A DNA stretch of 64,000 nucleotides from Streptomyces cinnabarinus (GCF_027270315.1 NZ_CP114413.1:3534001-3598000), one strand, 5' to 3'. Counted from the first letter of the stretch, positions 50,018-59,150 are shown. Made by a program: numbers and translations. Notes: a model not told the origin generated them from the sequence alone.

Positions 50018-50822
50018 GACGGCTCACCACCCGGTAGAGGCCGTAGAGGCCCACGGAGATCAGGACGTTGACGACGGCGACCACGCAGGCGCCCGGGTAG
50101 TCGGACTCCAGGATCGCCTTGCTGTAGACGAGGGTCGGGAGGGTGGTGACGCCCTTGGCGCCGGTGAAGAGCACGATCCCGAACTCGTTGAGGCAGAGCA
50201 CCAGGACCAGGCTGCCGCCGGCCGCGAGGGCGGGCAGCGCCTCGGGCAGGATGATCCGCCGCACGATCCTGGGCGCCCGCGCGCCGAGCGAACCGGCCGC
50301 CTCCAGCTGGGCGGTGTCGAGCTGGGCGAAGGCCGCGAGCAGGGGCCGCATCACGAACGGCGTGAAGTAGGTGATCTCGGCGAGCAGAACACCCCACGGC
50401 GTGGTGAGGAACCGGAACGGCCCTTCGGCGGCTCCCGTGGCGTCCGTCCACAGCCCGTTCGCCATGCCGACCGTGCCGTAGATGAACAGCAGGGCGAGCG
50501 TGATCAGGAAGGACGGGAAGGAGAGGAAGACGTCCACGAACCGGGCGACCGCCCGCGCCCCCGGGAACGGCACGAAGGCGATGACCAGCGCCAGCAGGAA
50601 CCCGAGCACCAGGCATCCGGCGGTCGCGGCGAGCGCCAGCCAGACGGTGGTCCACAGCGCCTCACGGAAGGACCCGGAGGCCAGGACGTCGGCGTACGGC
50701 TGGAGGGAGGTGCCGCCGGTGTCGGGCTTGACGGACTGCTCGACGACGAGACCGAGCGGGTAGAGGAAGAAGAGGGCGAGGAGGGCGACGGGTGGGGCAG
50801 CCCGGAGCAGCCGCCTAGTCAT
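50004..50822 (-). CDS. phnU: Phosphonate ABC permease, first subunit
   Basis: A 272-residue permease with six helices and the loop LEAAGSLGARAPRIVRRIILPEALP. It overlaps the ATPase gene by 8 bases and the second permease by 14 bases, so the operon is tightly coupled. Corresponds to PhnU by order. Confidence 0.82.
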   Translation of the reverse strand: MTRRLLRAAPPVALLALFFLYPLGLVVEQSVKPDTGGTSLQPYADVLASGSFREALWTTVWLALAATAGCLVLGFLLALVIAFVPFPGARAVARFVDVFLSFPSFLITLALLFIYGTVGMANGLWTDATGAAEGPFRFLTTPWGVLLAEITYFTPFVMRPLLAAFAQLDTAQLEAAGSLGARAPRIVRRIILPEALPALAAGGSLVLVLCLNEFGIVLFTGAKGVTTLPTLVYSKAILESDYPGACVVAVVNVLISVGLYGLYRVVSRRAGA

Positions 50823-51867
50823 GGGTGACTCCTGCTGTGAGCAGGACCGCGTCCTCCGGGGCGAAGTGCAGGTCCACCGGGTCGCCGAGGGCGGGCGGGT
50901 CCTTCAGCTCGCGCAGGTCGGTCATCACGCGGTGGCCGTCGACCTCGACGTACAGGCGGTGGGTGGCGCCGCGCCACTGGATCTCCCGTACCGTGCCGGA
51001 GAGCCGGTTGGGTCCGTCACCGACGCCGATGAGGTGCGGCCGTACGCACAGGGTGGCGCTCGCGCCCTTCGCGGCGCCTGCCGTGTCCACCGTGAGGTCG
51101 GCCTTCCCGAAGGTCACGCCTGTCGAACTCACGGTCACCGGAAGCAGGTTGGCGTTGCCGACGAAGGACGCGGTGAACTCGTCGGCCGGGGCGCGGTACA
51201 GCTCCCCCGGGGTGCCCACGGCCCGCAGCCGGGCCCGGTCCATCACCGCGATCCGGTCGGCGAGGGTGAGCGCCTCGACCTGGTCGTGGGTGACGTACAG
51301 GATCGACACGTCCGGCAACTCACGGTGCAGCCGCGCCAGTTCGGCGAGCATGCCGGAGCGCAGCCGGGCGTCGAGGGCGGACAGGGGCTCGTCCAGCAGC
51401 AGCACGCCCGGCCGGATGGCGAGGGCCCGGGCGATGGCGACGCGCTGCTGCTGGCCGCCGGACAGCTCGCGCGGGTAGCGGCGGGCGTAGGCCGCCATGC
51501 CGGTCATCTCCAGTGCCTCGGCGACCCGTTCGCGGATCTCGACGCGGGCCGCCCTGCGGGCCTTCAGTCCGAAGGCCACGTTGTCCTCGACCCGCATGTG
51601 CGGGAAGAGGGCGTACTGCTGGACGACCATCCCGATGCCCCGCCGGTGCGGGGGCAGCGCGGTGACATCGCGGTCACCGAGGAACACCCGCCCGGCGGCG
51701 GGCCGTACGAACCCGGCGACCGCCCGCAGCGCGGTGGTCTTGCCGGATCCGGACGGCCCGAGCAGCGCCATGACCTCGCCGGGAGCGACGGTGAGGTCGA
51801 GGGCGTCGAGGACGACATGGCCGTCGTAGGAGACGGTGACGCCGTCGAAGCGGATACCGCTGCTCAT
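50815..51867 (-). CDS. phnT: Phosphonate ABC transporter ATPase
   Basis: A 350-residue ATPase: Walker A GPSGSGKTT, Q-loop VVQQYALFP, signature LSGGQQQRVAIARAL, Walker B VLLLDEPLSALDARL, switch VTHDQ, and a C-terminal TOBE domain (NLLPVTV, CVRPHLIGVG). The ATG overlaps the HAD gene stop (ATGA). The TOBE tail fits the PhnT / PotA-like group. Confidence 0.85.
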   Translation of the reverse strand: MSSGIRFDGVTVSYDGHVVLDALDLTVAPGEVMALLGPSGSGKTTALRAVAGFVRPAAGRVFLGDRDVTALPPHRRGIGMVVQQYALFPHMRVEDNVAFGLKARRAARVEIRERVAEALEMTGMAAYARRYPRELSGGQQQRVAIARALAIRPGVLLLDEPLSALDARLRSGMLAELARLHRELPDVSILYVTHDQVEALTLADRIAVMDRARLRAVGTPGELYRAPADEFTASFVGNANLLPVTVSSTGVTFGKADLTVDTAGAAKGASATLCVRPHLIGVGDGPNRLSGTVREIQWRGATHRLYVEVDGHRVMTDLRELKDPPALGDPVDLHFAPEDAVLLTAGVTHD

Positions 51868-52547
51868 GCGAGCACTCCGGGCAACTCCGCCACGGAGCCG
51901 AGCACATGGGTCGCCCCGGCCGCGCCGAGCGCCTCGGCGTCGTGCGCCCCGGTCAGCACACCGGCGACGACGGCCGCGCCGGAGCGGATTCCGCTGAGCA
52001 TGTCGTAGGAGGTATCGCCGACGACCGCGATCTGCCGCACGCCGTCCGCCGCGCCGGTCCGGAGGAAGGCGCTGAGCACCATGTCCGGGTACGGCCGCCC
52101 GCGGCCCCCCGCGTCCGTCGGGCACAGGGTGAGCGGCACCAGGTCCTGCCAGCCGAGCGCGGCCAGGATCGCGTCCTGCGTGGGGCGGGCGAACCCGGTG
52201 GTCAGCACGACGGTACGGCCCTGGGCGGTGAGCTCCTCGATGGTCTCCCGGGCGCCCGGCAGGGCAGCGATCCGGCCGTCGTCGACGAGTTCGGCGTACG
52301 CCGCCTCGAAGGCCTTGTTGGCTTGCTGGGCCTTGGCCTCCTCGCCGAACAGGTGCCGGAAGACGGAGATCTTGGACTCGCCCATGGTGGCGCGGACGTG
52401 GCCGAGCATCGCGTCGGGATCGGCGCCGAGGTGGCGGGCTGCCGCGCTGAACGCCTGCTCGACCAGGCCACCGTCGGCGACGGTGGTGCCGGCCATGTCG
52501 AGGACGACGAGCCGGATGTCGGGGGTGTGCGGGTGCTGCTGCGTCAT
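51864..52547 (-). CDS. PhnX-like phosphonatase of the HAD superfamily
   Basis: A 227-residue HAD enzyme. The nucleophile motif is LDMAGTTVADGG, motif II VLTTGFA, motif IV AVVGDTSYDML. The cap carries MGESKISVFRHL; its lysine (Lys59) stands where phosphonoacetaldehyde hydrolase has the Schiff-base lysine in MGxxK. So it can be expected to split phosphonoacetaldehyde to acetaldehyde and phosphate. It is shorter than classical PhnX. It lies directly after the FAD oxidoreductase, which could make its substrate. Confidence 0.83.
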   Translation of the reverse strand: MTQQHPHTPDIRLVVLDMAGTTVADGGLVEQAFSAAARHLGADPDAMLGHVRATMGESKISVFRHLFGEEAKAQQANKAFEAAYAELVDDGRIAALPGARETIEELTAQGRTVVLTTGFARPTQDAILAALGWQDLVPLTLCPTDAGGRGRPYPDMVLSAFLRTGAADGVRQIAVVGDTSYDMLSGIRSGAAVVAGVLTGAHDAEALGAAGATHVLGSVAELPGVLA

Positions 52548-52552
52548 CTGTG

Positions 52553-53677
52553 TCACCAGCCCAGTTCGGTCGCGGTGGTCTCGGCTATCGCGGGCGAGCA
52601 GGTCATTCCGCGCCCGCCGGGCCCGGTGACCAGCCACACGCCGTCGCGCACCCGCTGCCGGTGCACGACCCGGCCGGGGTCGGTGCACTGCGCGTACACG
52701 CCGGCCCAGCGGCGGCGGATCTTCGGCAGCGGGCGGCCGAGGAAGGATTCGACGACCTCGGTGAGGTGGTCGTAGGGGTCTTCGAGGGTGTCGAAGGCGA
52801 AGGGGTGCTCGTACTCGTGGGTGTCGCCGATGGTCAGTCCGCCGTCGGCGCGCTGGACCATGAGCAGCTGCATCCGGTGCCGCGCTGGCGTCTCGGCCTG
52901 CGGCCGGCCGGAGTTGAGGTCGTCCAGGGCGGCGCCGCGGTAGGCGGGGTAGTAGCGGAAGCTGTCGGCGTCGGCGACCGAGGTGGGCAGGGGTTCGCCG
53001 AGCGGGTCGGTCTGCATCATCTGGAGCCGGACCCGGCGCACGGGCAGTTCGGGCCCGGCCAGCTCCCGGACGAGCCCGCCGAGCCAGGCGCCGGTGCACA
53101 GCACGACCGCGTCGCCGCTGTGCACGTCCCCGTGGTCGTCACGGACGGCGCTCTCGCCGATGACCTCACGGACCTCACGGCCCGGCAGGAAGATGTAGCG
53201 CGGCGACCTCAGCAGCTCCTCCCGCAGGGCGAGTTGAGCCGTCCGCGGCTCGACGGCGGCGTCCCGCTCGCAGTACAGGGCGGCGGTGAACTCGCCGCGC
53301 AGGGCGGGGTTGAGGGCGCGCGCCTCGGCCGGGGTGAGCAGCTTGTGACCGCGCGCGGCGGCATCCTCCCGCGCTACGGCGGCCTCGGCGACGGCGAGTT
53401 CGAGGTCGCCGCGGACGGGGGTGAGGGAGCCGTTGGCCCGGAAGCCCAGCTTCGGCACCCGGGCACCGATCCCCGCCCACAGCTCCCGCGCCCGCAGGGC
53501 GGTCTCCAGCTCCTCGCCCTCGGCGCGGCCACTGACCCAGATCTGGCCGAAATTGCGCAGCGAGGCGCCGCGAGCCTCCGCCTCGCGCTCGATCTGTACG
53601 ACCTCATGGCCGCGTTCCACTGCTTGCCAGGCGTGCAGGGTGCCCACCACGCCGGCTCCGACGACTATCACTCTCAC
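52553..53677 (-). CDS. FAD-dependent amine oxidoreductase of the phosphonate operon
   Basis: A 374-residue DAO-type flavoenzyme. The FAD loop is VIVVGAGVVGTLHAWQAVERGHEV-like at the N-terminus (GxGxxG plus acidic end), followed by LRNFGQIWVSG; the C-terminus has GVWLVTGPGGRGMT. Family members beside phosphonatase-like HAD genes are proposed to oxidise aminoethylphosphonate or its N-methyl form to phosphonoacetaldehyde. No PLP transaminase (PhnW) is present, which supports this. First gene of the operon, GTG start, divergent side 140 bases from the GntR gene end. Confidence 0.8.
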   Translation of the reverse strand: MRVIVVGAGVVGTLHAWQAVERGHEVVQIEREAEARGASLRNFGQIWVSGRAEGEELETALRARELWAGIGARVPKLGFRANGSLTPVRGDLELAVAEAAVAREDAAARGHKLLTPAEARALNPALRGEFTAALYCERDAAVEPRTAQLALREELLRSPRYIFLPGREVREVIGESAVRDDHGDVHSGDAVVLCTGAWLGGLVRELAGPELPVRRVRLQMMQTDPLGEPLPTSVADADSFRYYPAYRGAALDDLNSGRPQAETPARHRMQLLMVQRADGGLTIGDTHEYEHPFAFDTLEDPYDHLTEVVESFLGRPLPKIRRRWAGVYAQCTDPGRVVHRQRVRDGVWLVTGPGGRGMTCSPAIAETTATELGW

Positions 53678-53751
53678 GACGGCAACGCTCCTCGGACTCG
53701 GGGAACCGGAAAGGTCCGGCTACCAACGGGAGCGTGAACGACCCATCACGT

Positions 53752-53766
53752 TTGGGCTAGACCCGT
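53752..53766. promoter_or_regulatory. Possible GntR/HutC operator before the phosphonate operon
   Basis: TTGGGCTAGACCCGT carries a CTAG centre and GG/CC arms, like TGGTATAGACCA-type sites of HutC/PhnF regulators, but two of six arm pairs fail. It lies about 80 bases upstream of the oxidoreductase start. Confidence 0.35.
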
Positions 53767-53817
53767 TATCTTTTCGTGATGAGATGAGAGAGGTGAGTGG
53801 GGCGAGTGAGGCGACTT

Positions 53818-54573
53818 TCAGCCGCCGAGATGGGCCGAGAAGGAGAAGCGGTCGCCGCGGTAGAGGGTGCGGACGCGTTCCAGGGGCCGCTTGTCCGTGT
53901 CCCGCGAGACACGGTGGATGAGCAGCATCGGCAGGGCGGGCGGGGTGCCGATGAGAAGGGCTTCGCGTGGAGTGGCGAGCACGGTCTCGATGCGCTCGTC
54001 GGCGTCACCGAAGGCGATGCCCTGGGAGTGGAGGTAGGCGTAGAAGGAGGAGTCGGGGTCGAAGTCGGCGTCCAGGCGGGGCACTCGGGCGACGGCAACG
54101 TAGGTGCTCTCCAGGCCGACCCGCTCGTCGTCGGCGAGCAGCACCCGCTCCAGGTGCCAGACCGCCTCGCCCCGGGTGAGCCCGGTCTCGGCGGCGAGGG
54201 CGTCGGGGCAGGGGAAGCGGTCGAGGGTGACGAGGGTACGGCCCGGGGTGCGCCCCTGGCGCCGTACGCCCTCGGTGTAGCTGGCCAGCGACAGCGGCTG
54301 CTCCAGCTTGGGCCCGGCGACGACGGTGCCGCGGCCCTGGCGCCGCAGTTTTCCCTCCAGCACCAGCTCGCGCAGCGCCTGCCGGACGGTCTCGCGGGCG
54401 ACGTCGTACTCCTCGGACAGATCCCGCTCGGTCGGGATGGCGTTCCCCTCGGGCAGCTCCGCGAGGAGCCGGTCGATGCGCGCCTTGACCGCGTAGTACT
54501 TGGGGATGCGCCCGTGCTCGGGAATGCCGGAGCGGACGGGGGCGCCGGGGGCCTGGTCGTTCGGGTAGTCCAC
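53818..54573 (-). CDS. GntR/HutC-family regulator of the phosphonate operon
   Basis: A 251-residue regulator. The winged helix spans about 25-90 (KYYAVKARIDRLL, PTERDLSEEYDVARETVRQALRELV, LRRQGRGTVV) and a UTRA ligand domain follows (LTRGEAVWHLERVLLADDERVGLESTYV). It lies just upstream of the operon on the same strand with a 140-base gap, the usual place for a PhnF/PhnR-like controller. The ligand is unknown. Confidence 0.87.
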   Translation of the reverse strand: MDYPNDQAPGAPVRSGIPEHGRIPKYYAVKARIDRLLAELPEGNAIPTERDLSEEYDVARETVRQALRELVLEGKLRRQGRGTVVAGPKLEQPLSLASYTEGVRRQGRTPGRTLVTLDRFPCPDALAAETGLTRGEAVWHLERVLLADDERVGLESTYVAVARVPRLDADFDPDSSFYAYLHSQGIAFGDADERIETVLATPREALLIGTPPALPMLLIHRVSRDTDKRPLERVRTLYRGDRFSFSAHLGG

Positions 54574-54642
54574 GGAAGGGATCGTCGCAGACGAACCCGA
54601 CGGTCTCGGCGCGGGGACCGTCGCGGGTCGGACTCGGTCGGC

Positions 54643-55422
54643 TCAGCGTCGCCGACGCAGGATCAGCAGCGCGCCGCCGATCGTGAGCAGCGTGGCGAGG
54701 CCGGCGGCGACGGCGGTGGTGGGGGTTCCGGTGCGGGCCAGCTCGTTGGTGAAGGCGAGCGGGGGCGGGGTGGCTCCGGTGGAGCTCCGGGGGTCGAGCG
54801 GGGTGTCCGGCTCGGTGTCGATGCCGAACCGGTAGTCGTTGGACTGTCCGATCCAGTCGCCGTCGTCGTCGTGGCGCTGGACGACCGCCGCGTTGGCGGT
54901 GACGCGGTTGGGCAGGGCGTCGGAGGTGACGGAGAGCCTCACCTTCACGGTGACGGTCGCGCGCGGGCCGACGGTGAACCCGGGGAACCCGTCGAAGGCG
55001 CCGACGAGTTCGTCCTCGTCGGTGGTCTCGAAGCGGACGGGGTGGGTCCGGTCACCGACGTAGAACTCCAGCCGGGGCTGGGCGGGGGTGAGCGCGCGCC
55101 GCTCGTCGACGAGGACGACGACGGGGTGGACGTCGCGGCAGGTGCGGCCGGTCTCGTTGCTGAGCTCCAGGTACCAGGTGCCGTATCCCCCGCCGGACTC
55201 GTAGGACCCGGGCCCCCCGCGGATCCGGGTGCTCAGCGGAAAGGAGCGCCCGTCGGAGGCGGTACAGGCACCGGCGGGCTCGGCGGCGTGCGCGACTCCC
55301 GCACCGGAGAGCAGGGCGACGGCCCCGGCGAGGGAGGCGGAGAGCGCGGCGGGGAGGGAGCGGGGGCGCGGCAGGGACAGGCGTCGGGACAGGGGCACTA
55401 ACAGGCACAGTCGCATAAACAC
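54643..55422 (-). CDS. LAxTG cell-wall-anchored protein
   Basis: A 259-residue exported protein with signal peptide (cleavage about VAHAA), a beta-sandwich domain (WYLELSNETGRTC, VHPVVVLVDERR, ATVTVKVRLSV), and a C-terminal sorting signal: LARTG, hydrophobic helix, RRRR. LAxTG is the class E sortase signal used by long chaplins in Streptomyces, and a class E sortase is encoded 5 kb away. Start may be GTG 55422 or ATG 55416. Function unknown; a surface adhesin is possible. Confidence 0.8.
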   Translation of the reverse strand: MFMRLCLLVPLSRRLSLPRPRSLPAALSASLAGAVALLSGAGVAHAAEPAGACTASDGRSFPLSTRIRGGPGSYESGGGYGTWYLELSNETGRTCRDVHPVVVLVDERRALTPAQPRLEFYVGDRTHPVRFETTDEDELVGAFDGFPGFTVGPRATVTVKVRLSVTSDALPNRVTANAAVVQRHDDDGDWIGQSNDYRFGIDTEPDTPLDPRSSTGATPPPLAFTNELARTGTPTTAVAAGLATLLTIGGALLILRRRR

Positions 55423-55489
55423 ATGACCATGCCGGAGCGGGCCCCCGAGCAGCGGACGCCACCCCGCACGGCGCCGGAAGTCCCCCCGA

Positions 55490-56644
55490 TCAGAGCACCC
55501 CTCGCCCGAACACCGACCCCAGCGTCAACTGCGCCGCCCCCTCGGCGACCTCCCGCCCCCCACCGGGAGCCACCCGCACCGGCACGGCCGCCTCGCCGAC
55601 CCTCCGGCCGCGCTCATCGAGCACGGCCGCGGCACCCCGTACGAAACACTCCGGACGGGCCGCGACCGTACGACCGCCCAGCAGCACCACGTCGATGTCC
55701 AGCAGCGCGACCAGGTTCGCGGCGCCCGTGCCCAGCACCCGCGCGGCCTCCTCGAAGTCCCCGCGTGCCACCGCCGCCAGGCACAGCGCCTCCACGCACC
55801 CCCGGTTGCCGCACTCGCACACCGGCCCGTCCAGCTGGACCACCTGATGCCCGAACTCCCCCGCCCCGGTCCGCGCCCCCCGGTGCACCACACCCCCGAG
55901 CACCAGCCCGCCACCGAGCCCGGCCCCAAAGTGCAGATAGGCGAAGGACTCCCCCGCCCCGCCGACCGCGAGCCCGAGCGCCGCCGCGTTGGTGTCCTTG
56001 TCCACCACCACCGGCACCCCCAGCCCCCGCTCCAGCGCTTCCCGCAGCGGAAACCCGTCGAACTCGGGGAACCCCGTGACCCGGTGCAGCACTCCCCGGG
56101 CATGGTCCAGCGGCCCCGGCAGCCCCACGCCCACCCCCAGCAGCGCACCCCCCGGCCGCTCCCCGAGCAGCGCCGTGACCTCGCTCGTCACCCCCTCGAC
56201 GACCGCCGCCCGTCCGACCCCGAGTCCCAGCGGAGCAGTCCGCTCCGCGACCACCGCCCCCGTCAGATCCACCAGCACGGCCCGCAACGCGTCCCGGTCC
56301 AGATGCACGCCGACCGCGTGTCCGGCCTCCGGGACCAGGCGCAGGACGGTCCGCGGCTTGCCGCCCGTGGACGCCCGCCGCCCCGCCTCCGCCGCCAGTC
56401 CCTCGGCCCGCAGCCGTGCGGTGATCTTGCTGACGGCCTGCGGGGTCAGCCCGATCCGCTCGGCCAGCTCCAGCCGGCTGATCCCGTCGGGCCCGGCGGT
56501 CCGCAGCAGATCCAGCACGAGCGCGGCATTGTGACTGCGCAGCCCCGGCAGATTCACTCCGGCGGAAGCCCCGACCGAGCCACCCGCGCCGACTGAGCCA
56601 CCCGCGCCGCCCACACCACTGATCCCCTTCACACTGCTGCTCAC
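55490..56644 (-). CDS. ROK-family transcriptional repressor
   Basis: A 384-residue protein: glycine-rich start, winged helix (LPGLRSHNAALVLDLLRTAG, LTPQAVSKITARLRAEGL), and a ROK sugar-kinase-like domain (GVGVGLPGPLD, DKDTNAAALG, and the zinc site GEFGHQVVQLDGPVCECGNRGCVEAL). Histidine and three cysteines are intact. GTG 56644 follows GGGGAG; another GTG is four codons on. It is divergent from the Gfo/Idh gene, with a long palindrome between that is its probable operator. Confidence 0.88.
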   Translation of the reverse strand: MSSSVKGISGVGGAGGSVGAGGSVGASAGVNLPGLRSHNAALVLDLLRTAGPDGISRLELAERIGLTPQAVSKITARLRAEGLAAEAGRRASTGGKPRTVLRLVPEAGHAVGVHLDRDALRAVLVDLTGAVVAERTAPLGLGVGRAAVVEGVTSEVTALLGERPGGALLGVGVGLPGPLDHARGVLHRVTGFPEFDGFPLREALERGLGVPVVVDKDTNAAALGLAVGGAGESFAYLHFGAGLGGGLVLGGVVHRGARTGAGEFGHQVVQLDGPVCECGNRGCVEALCLAAVARGDFEEAARVLGTGAANLVALLDIDVVLLGGRTVAARPECFVRGAAAVLDERGRRVGEAAVPVRVAPGGGREVAEGAAQLTLGSVFGRGVL

Positions 56645-56668
56645 GCCCCCATTCTCCCCACCGCTTGC

Positions 56669-56693
56669 ACTTTGGCAACAGCGTTGCGAAAGT
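56669..56693. promoter_or_regulatory. 25-bp inverted repeat operator between ROK and Gfo/Idh genes
   Basis: ACTTTGGCAAC and GTTGCGAAAGT flank AGC; 10 of 11 positions pair. It ends 7 bases before the oxidoreductase ATG and 25 bases from the ROK start, placed to control both genes. Confidence 0.8.
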
Positions 56694-56700
56694 AGGAGCC

Positions 56701-57768
56701 ATGACTGGCACACCCCTCCGCACCGGCCTGATCGGCTACGGCCTCGCCGGCTCCGTCTTCCACGCCCCGCTGATCGCGGCCACCGAGGGCCTCACCCTCG
56801 ACACGGTCGTCACCGCCAACCCGGAGCGGCAGGAGCAGGCCCGCGCCGGGCACCCGGACGTCCGGATCGCCGCAGCCCCGGATGAGCTGTTCGCGCGCGC
56901 CGACGCACTCGACCTGATCGTCATCGCGTCCCCGAACAAGACGCACGTCCCGCTCGCCACCGCCGCCCTCAAGGCCGGTCTCCCGGTCGTCGTCGACAAG
57001 CCGGTCGCCGGTACGGCCGCCGAGGCCCGTGAGCTGGCGGCGCTCGCCGAGGACCGCGGACTGCTCCTGTCGGTCTTCCAGAACCGCCGCTGGGACAACG
57101 ACTTCCTCACCCTCCGCAAGCTCATCGAGAAGGGCGAGCTGGGCGACGTCTACCGCTTCGAGTCCCGCTTCGAGCGCTGGCGGCCCGAACTCAAGGGCGG
57201 CTGGCGCGAGTCCGGCGACCCTGCAGAGATCGGAGGTCTCCTCTACGACCTCGGCAGCCATGTCGTCGACCAGGCGCTGGTCCTCTTCGGCCCCGCCGCC
57301 TCCGTCTACGCCGAGTCCGACATCCGCCGCCCCGGCGCCGCGACGGACGACGACACCTTCATCGCGATCACGCACACGAACGGCGTCCGCTCCCACCTCT
57401 ACGTCTCCGCCACGACCGCCCAACTCGGCCCGCGCTTCCGGGTCCTCGGCTCGAAGGCGGGGTACGTCAAGCACGGCCTCGACCCCCAGGAGGCGGCTCT
57501 GCGCGAGGGTGAACTGCCCGGCGCCGACTGGGGCACCGAGCCCGAGTCGCTGTGGGGCCGGGTGGGTTCCGGCGAGTCCCCGCTGACCGGCGGCGGCCGC
57601 CCCGAACCGACCCTCCCGGGCGACTACCCCGCGTACTATGCGGCCGTGGCCAGGGCCATTACCGACGGCGGCGCCAACCCGGTGACCGCCGCGGAGGCGG
57701 CCGCCGCCCTCGACGTACTGGAGGCGGCCCGCCGTTCGGCCCGCGACGGAGTGGCGGTGGCGCTGTGA
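56701..57768 (+). CDS. Gfo/Idh/MocA-family oxidoreductase
   Basis: A 355-residue NAD(P)-dependent enzyme. The nucleotide loop is LIGYGLAGSVFHAPLI, the conserved VVDKPVAGT carries the catalytic lysine, and GGLLYDLGSHVVDQALVLFG carries the histidine. Acts on a sugar, inositol or related polyol. ATG follows AGGAG. It overlaps the next gene by 4 bases (GTGA) and is probably repressed by the ROK protein. Confidence 0.9.
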   Translation: MTGTPLRTGLIGYGLAGSVFHAPLIAATEGLTLDTVVTANPERQEQARAGHPDVRIAAAPDELFARADALDLIVIASPNKTHVPLATAALKAGLPVVVDKPVAGTAAEARELAALAEDRGLLLSVFQNRRWDNDFLTLRKLIEKGELGDVYRFESRFERWRPELKGGWRESGDPAEIGGLLYDLGSHVVDQALVLFGPAASVYAESDIRRPGAATDDDTFIAITHTNGVRSHLYVSATTAQLGPRFRVLGSKAGYVKHGLDPQEAALREGELPGADWGTEPESLWGRVGSGESPLTGGGRPEPTLPGDYPAYYAAVARAITDGGANPVTAAEAAAALDVLEAARRSARDGVAVAL

Positions 57769-58274
57769 CCCACAGCAACGGAATCACCCCGAAGTTCACC
57801 CCGGAGATCACTCCCACCATCGAGGAGCTGGAGGCCCAGGAACGCCGCCTGGTCTTCAAGGAGTTCACCCCCGACGACGCCTGGCGCCTCGGCTCGCTCC
57901 TGGTTCAGCTGGCCCGCGAGCGGCAGGCGCCGCTGGCCATCGACATCCACCGCGGCGGACAGCAGCTCTTCCACGCCGCGCTCCCGGGCGCCACCCCGGA
58001 CAACGACGCGTGGATCGCCCGCAAGCGCCGGGTGGTGGAGCGCTACCACTCCGCGTCCTACCTGGTCGGCGCCCGCTCCCGGGCCAAGGGCACGACCTTC
58101 GAGGACTCCTCCCGCCTGGACCCGGACGTGTACGCGGCGCACGGCGGCTCCTTCCCCCTCACGGTGGAGGGGGTCGGCGTCATCGGCGCGGTGACGGTCA
58201 GCGGACTGCCTCAGCTGGCGGACCACCGGTTCGTGGTGGAGGCGCTGGGGACCTTCTTGGGCATGGCTGAATAG
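57765..58274 (+). CDS. HbpS/UPF0303-like heme-degrading domain protein
   Basis: A 169-residue protein of the UPF0303/HbpS-like fold: LVFKEFTPDDAWRLGSLLVQLA, PLAIDIHRGGQQLFHAALPG, ERYHSASYLVG, GSFPLTVEGVGVIGAVTVSGL. No signal peptide, so it is a cytoplasmic member. Annotated relatives are called heme-degrading domain proteins, but many sit in sugar operons, as here; the GTGA coupling to the oxidoreductase favours a role in that pathway. Confidence 0.82.
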   Translation: MTHSNGITPKFTPEITPTIEELEAQERRLVFKEFTPDDAWRLGSLLVQLARERQAPLAIDIHRGGQQLFHAALPGATPDNDAWIARKRRVVERYHSASYLVGARSRAKGTTFEDSSRLDPDVYAAHGGSFPLTVEGVGVIGAVTVSGLPQLADHRFVVEALGTFLGMAE

Positions 58275-58298
58275 AGACTGGCTCGGTGCGTGGAGCGG

Positions 58299-59150
58299 CT
58301 AGGCGTCCTTGAACTCCTGCCGCTGCCGCCCGAGCCCCTCGATCTCCAGCTCGACCACGTCCCCGGCCCGCAGGAACGGCTTCGGCTCGGGCTGCCCGAG
58401 GGCCACCCCCGCCGGCGTCCCCGTGTTGATGACGTCCCCGGGGTAGAGGGTCATGAACTGGCTGACGTACCGCACGACTTCCCCCACCGGGAAGATCTGC
58501 TCCGCGGTGGTGCCGTCCTGCTTCAGCTCCCCGTTGACCCAGAGCTTCAACGACAGGTTCTGCGGATCCGGAACCTCATCGGCGGTGACCAGCCAGGGCC
58601 CCAGCGGGTTGAACGTCTCGCAGTTCTTCCCCTTGTCCCAGGTCCCGCCCCGCTCGATCTGGAACTCCCGCTCGGAGACGTCGTGCGCGACGGCGTACCC
58701 GGCGACATGCCCGAGCGCCGCCTCCGCGGACTCGACGTAGCGCGCCGTACGCCCGATGACGACGGCCAGTTCGACCTCCCAGTCGGTCTTCACCGAACCG
58801 CGCGGCACGAGCACCGTGTCGTCCGGCCCGACGACCGTGTCCGGAGCCTTGAAGAAGACGACCGGCTCGGCGGGCGGCTCGGCCCCCGTCTCGCGGGCGT
58901 GGTCGTGGTAGTTCAGGCCGATGCACACGATCTTCCCGATCCGGCCGAGCGGCGGTCCGATCCGCAGCCCGGCCGCGTCCAGCACCGGCAGCTGACCGGC
59001 GACGGCACGGATCCGGGCGAGCGCCTCGTCGTCGGCGAGCAGCGCTCCGTCGATGTCCGGCACGACGCCCGACAGATCCCGCAGAACGCCTTCGGCGTCG
59101 AGCAGCGCGGGCGTCTCCGCTCCCGCCGTACCGACTCGCAGCAGCTTCAT
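58299..59150 (-). CDS. Fumarylacetoacetate hydrolase-family enzyme
   Basis: A 283-residue enzyme. The metal-binding acidic residues lie in KTDWEVELAVVIG, and CIGLNYHDHARETG, GYAVAHDVSEREFQ and DVINTGTPAGVALG are family marks. Relatives hydrolyse acylpyruvates or 2,4-diketo-3-deoxysugar acids, which could follow sugar oxidation by the convergent Gfo/Idh pair. ATG 59150 follows GAGGGAG. Confidence 0.88.
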   Translation of the reverse strand: MKLLRVGTAGAETPALLDAEGVLRDLSGVVPDIDGALLADDEALARIRAVAGQLPVLDAAGLRIGPPLGRIGKIVCIGLNYHDHARETGAEPPAEPVVFFKAPDTVVGPDDTVLVPRGSVKTDWEVELAVVIGRTARYVESAEAALGHVAGYAVAHDVSEREFQIERGGTWDKGKNCETFNPLGPWLVTADEVPDPQNLSLKLWVNGELKQDGTTAEQIFPVGEVVRYVSQFMTLYPGDVINTGTPAGVALGQPEPKPFLRAGDVVELEIEGLGRQRQEFKDA

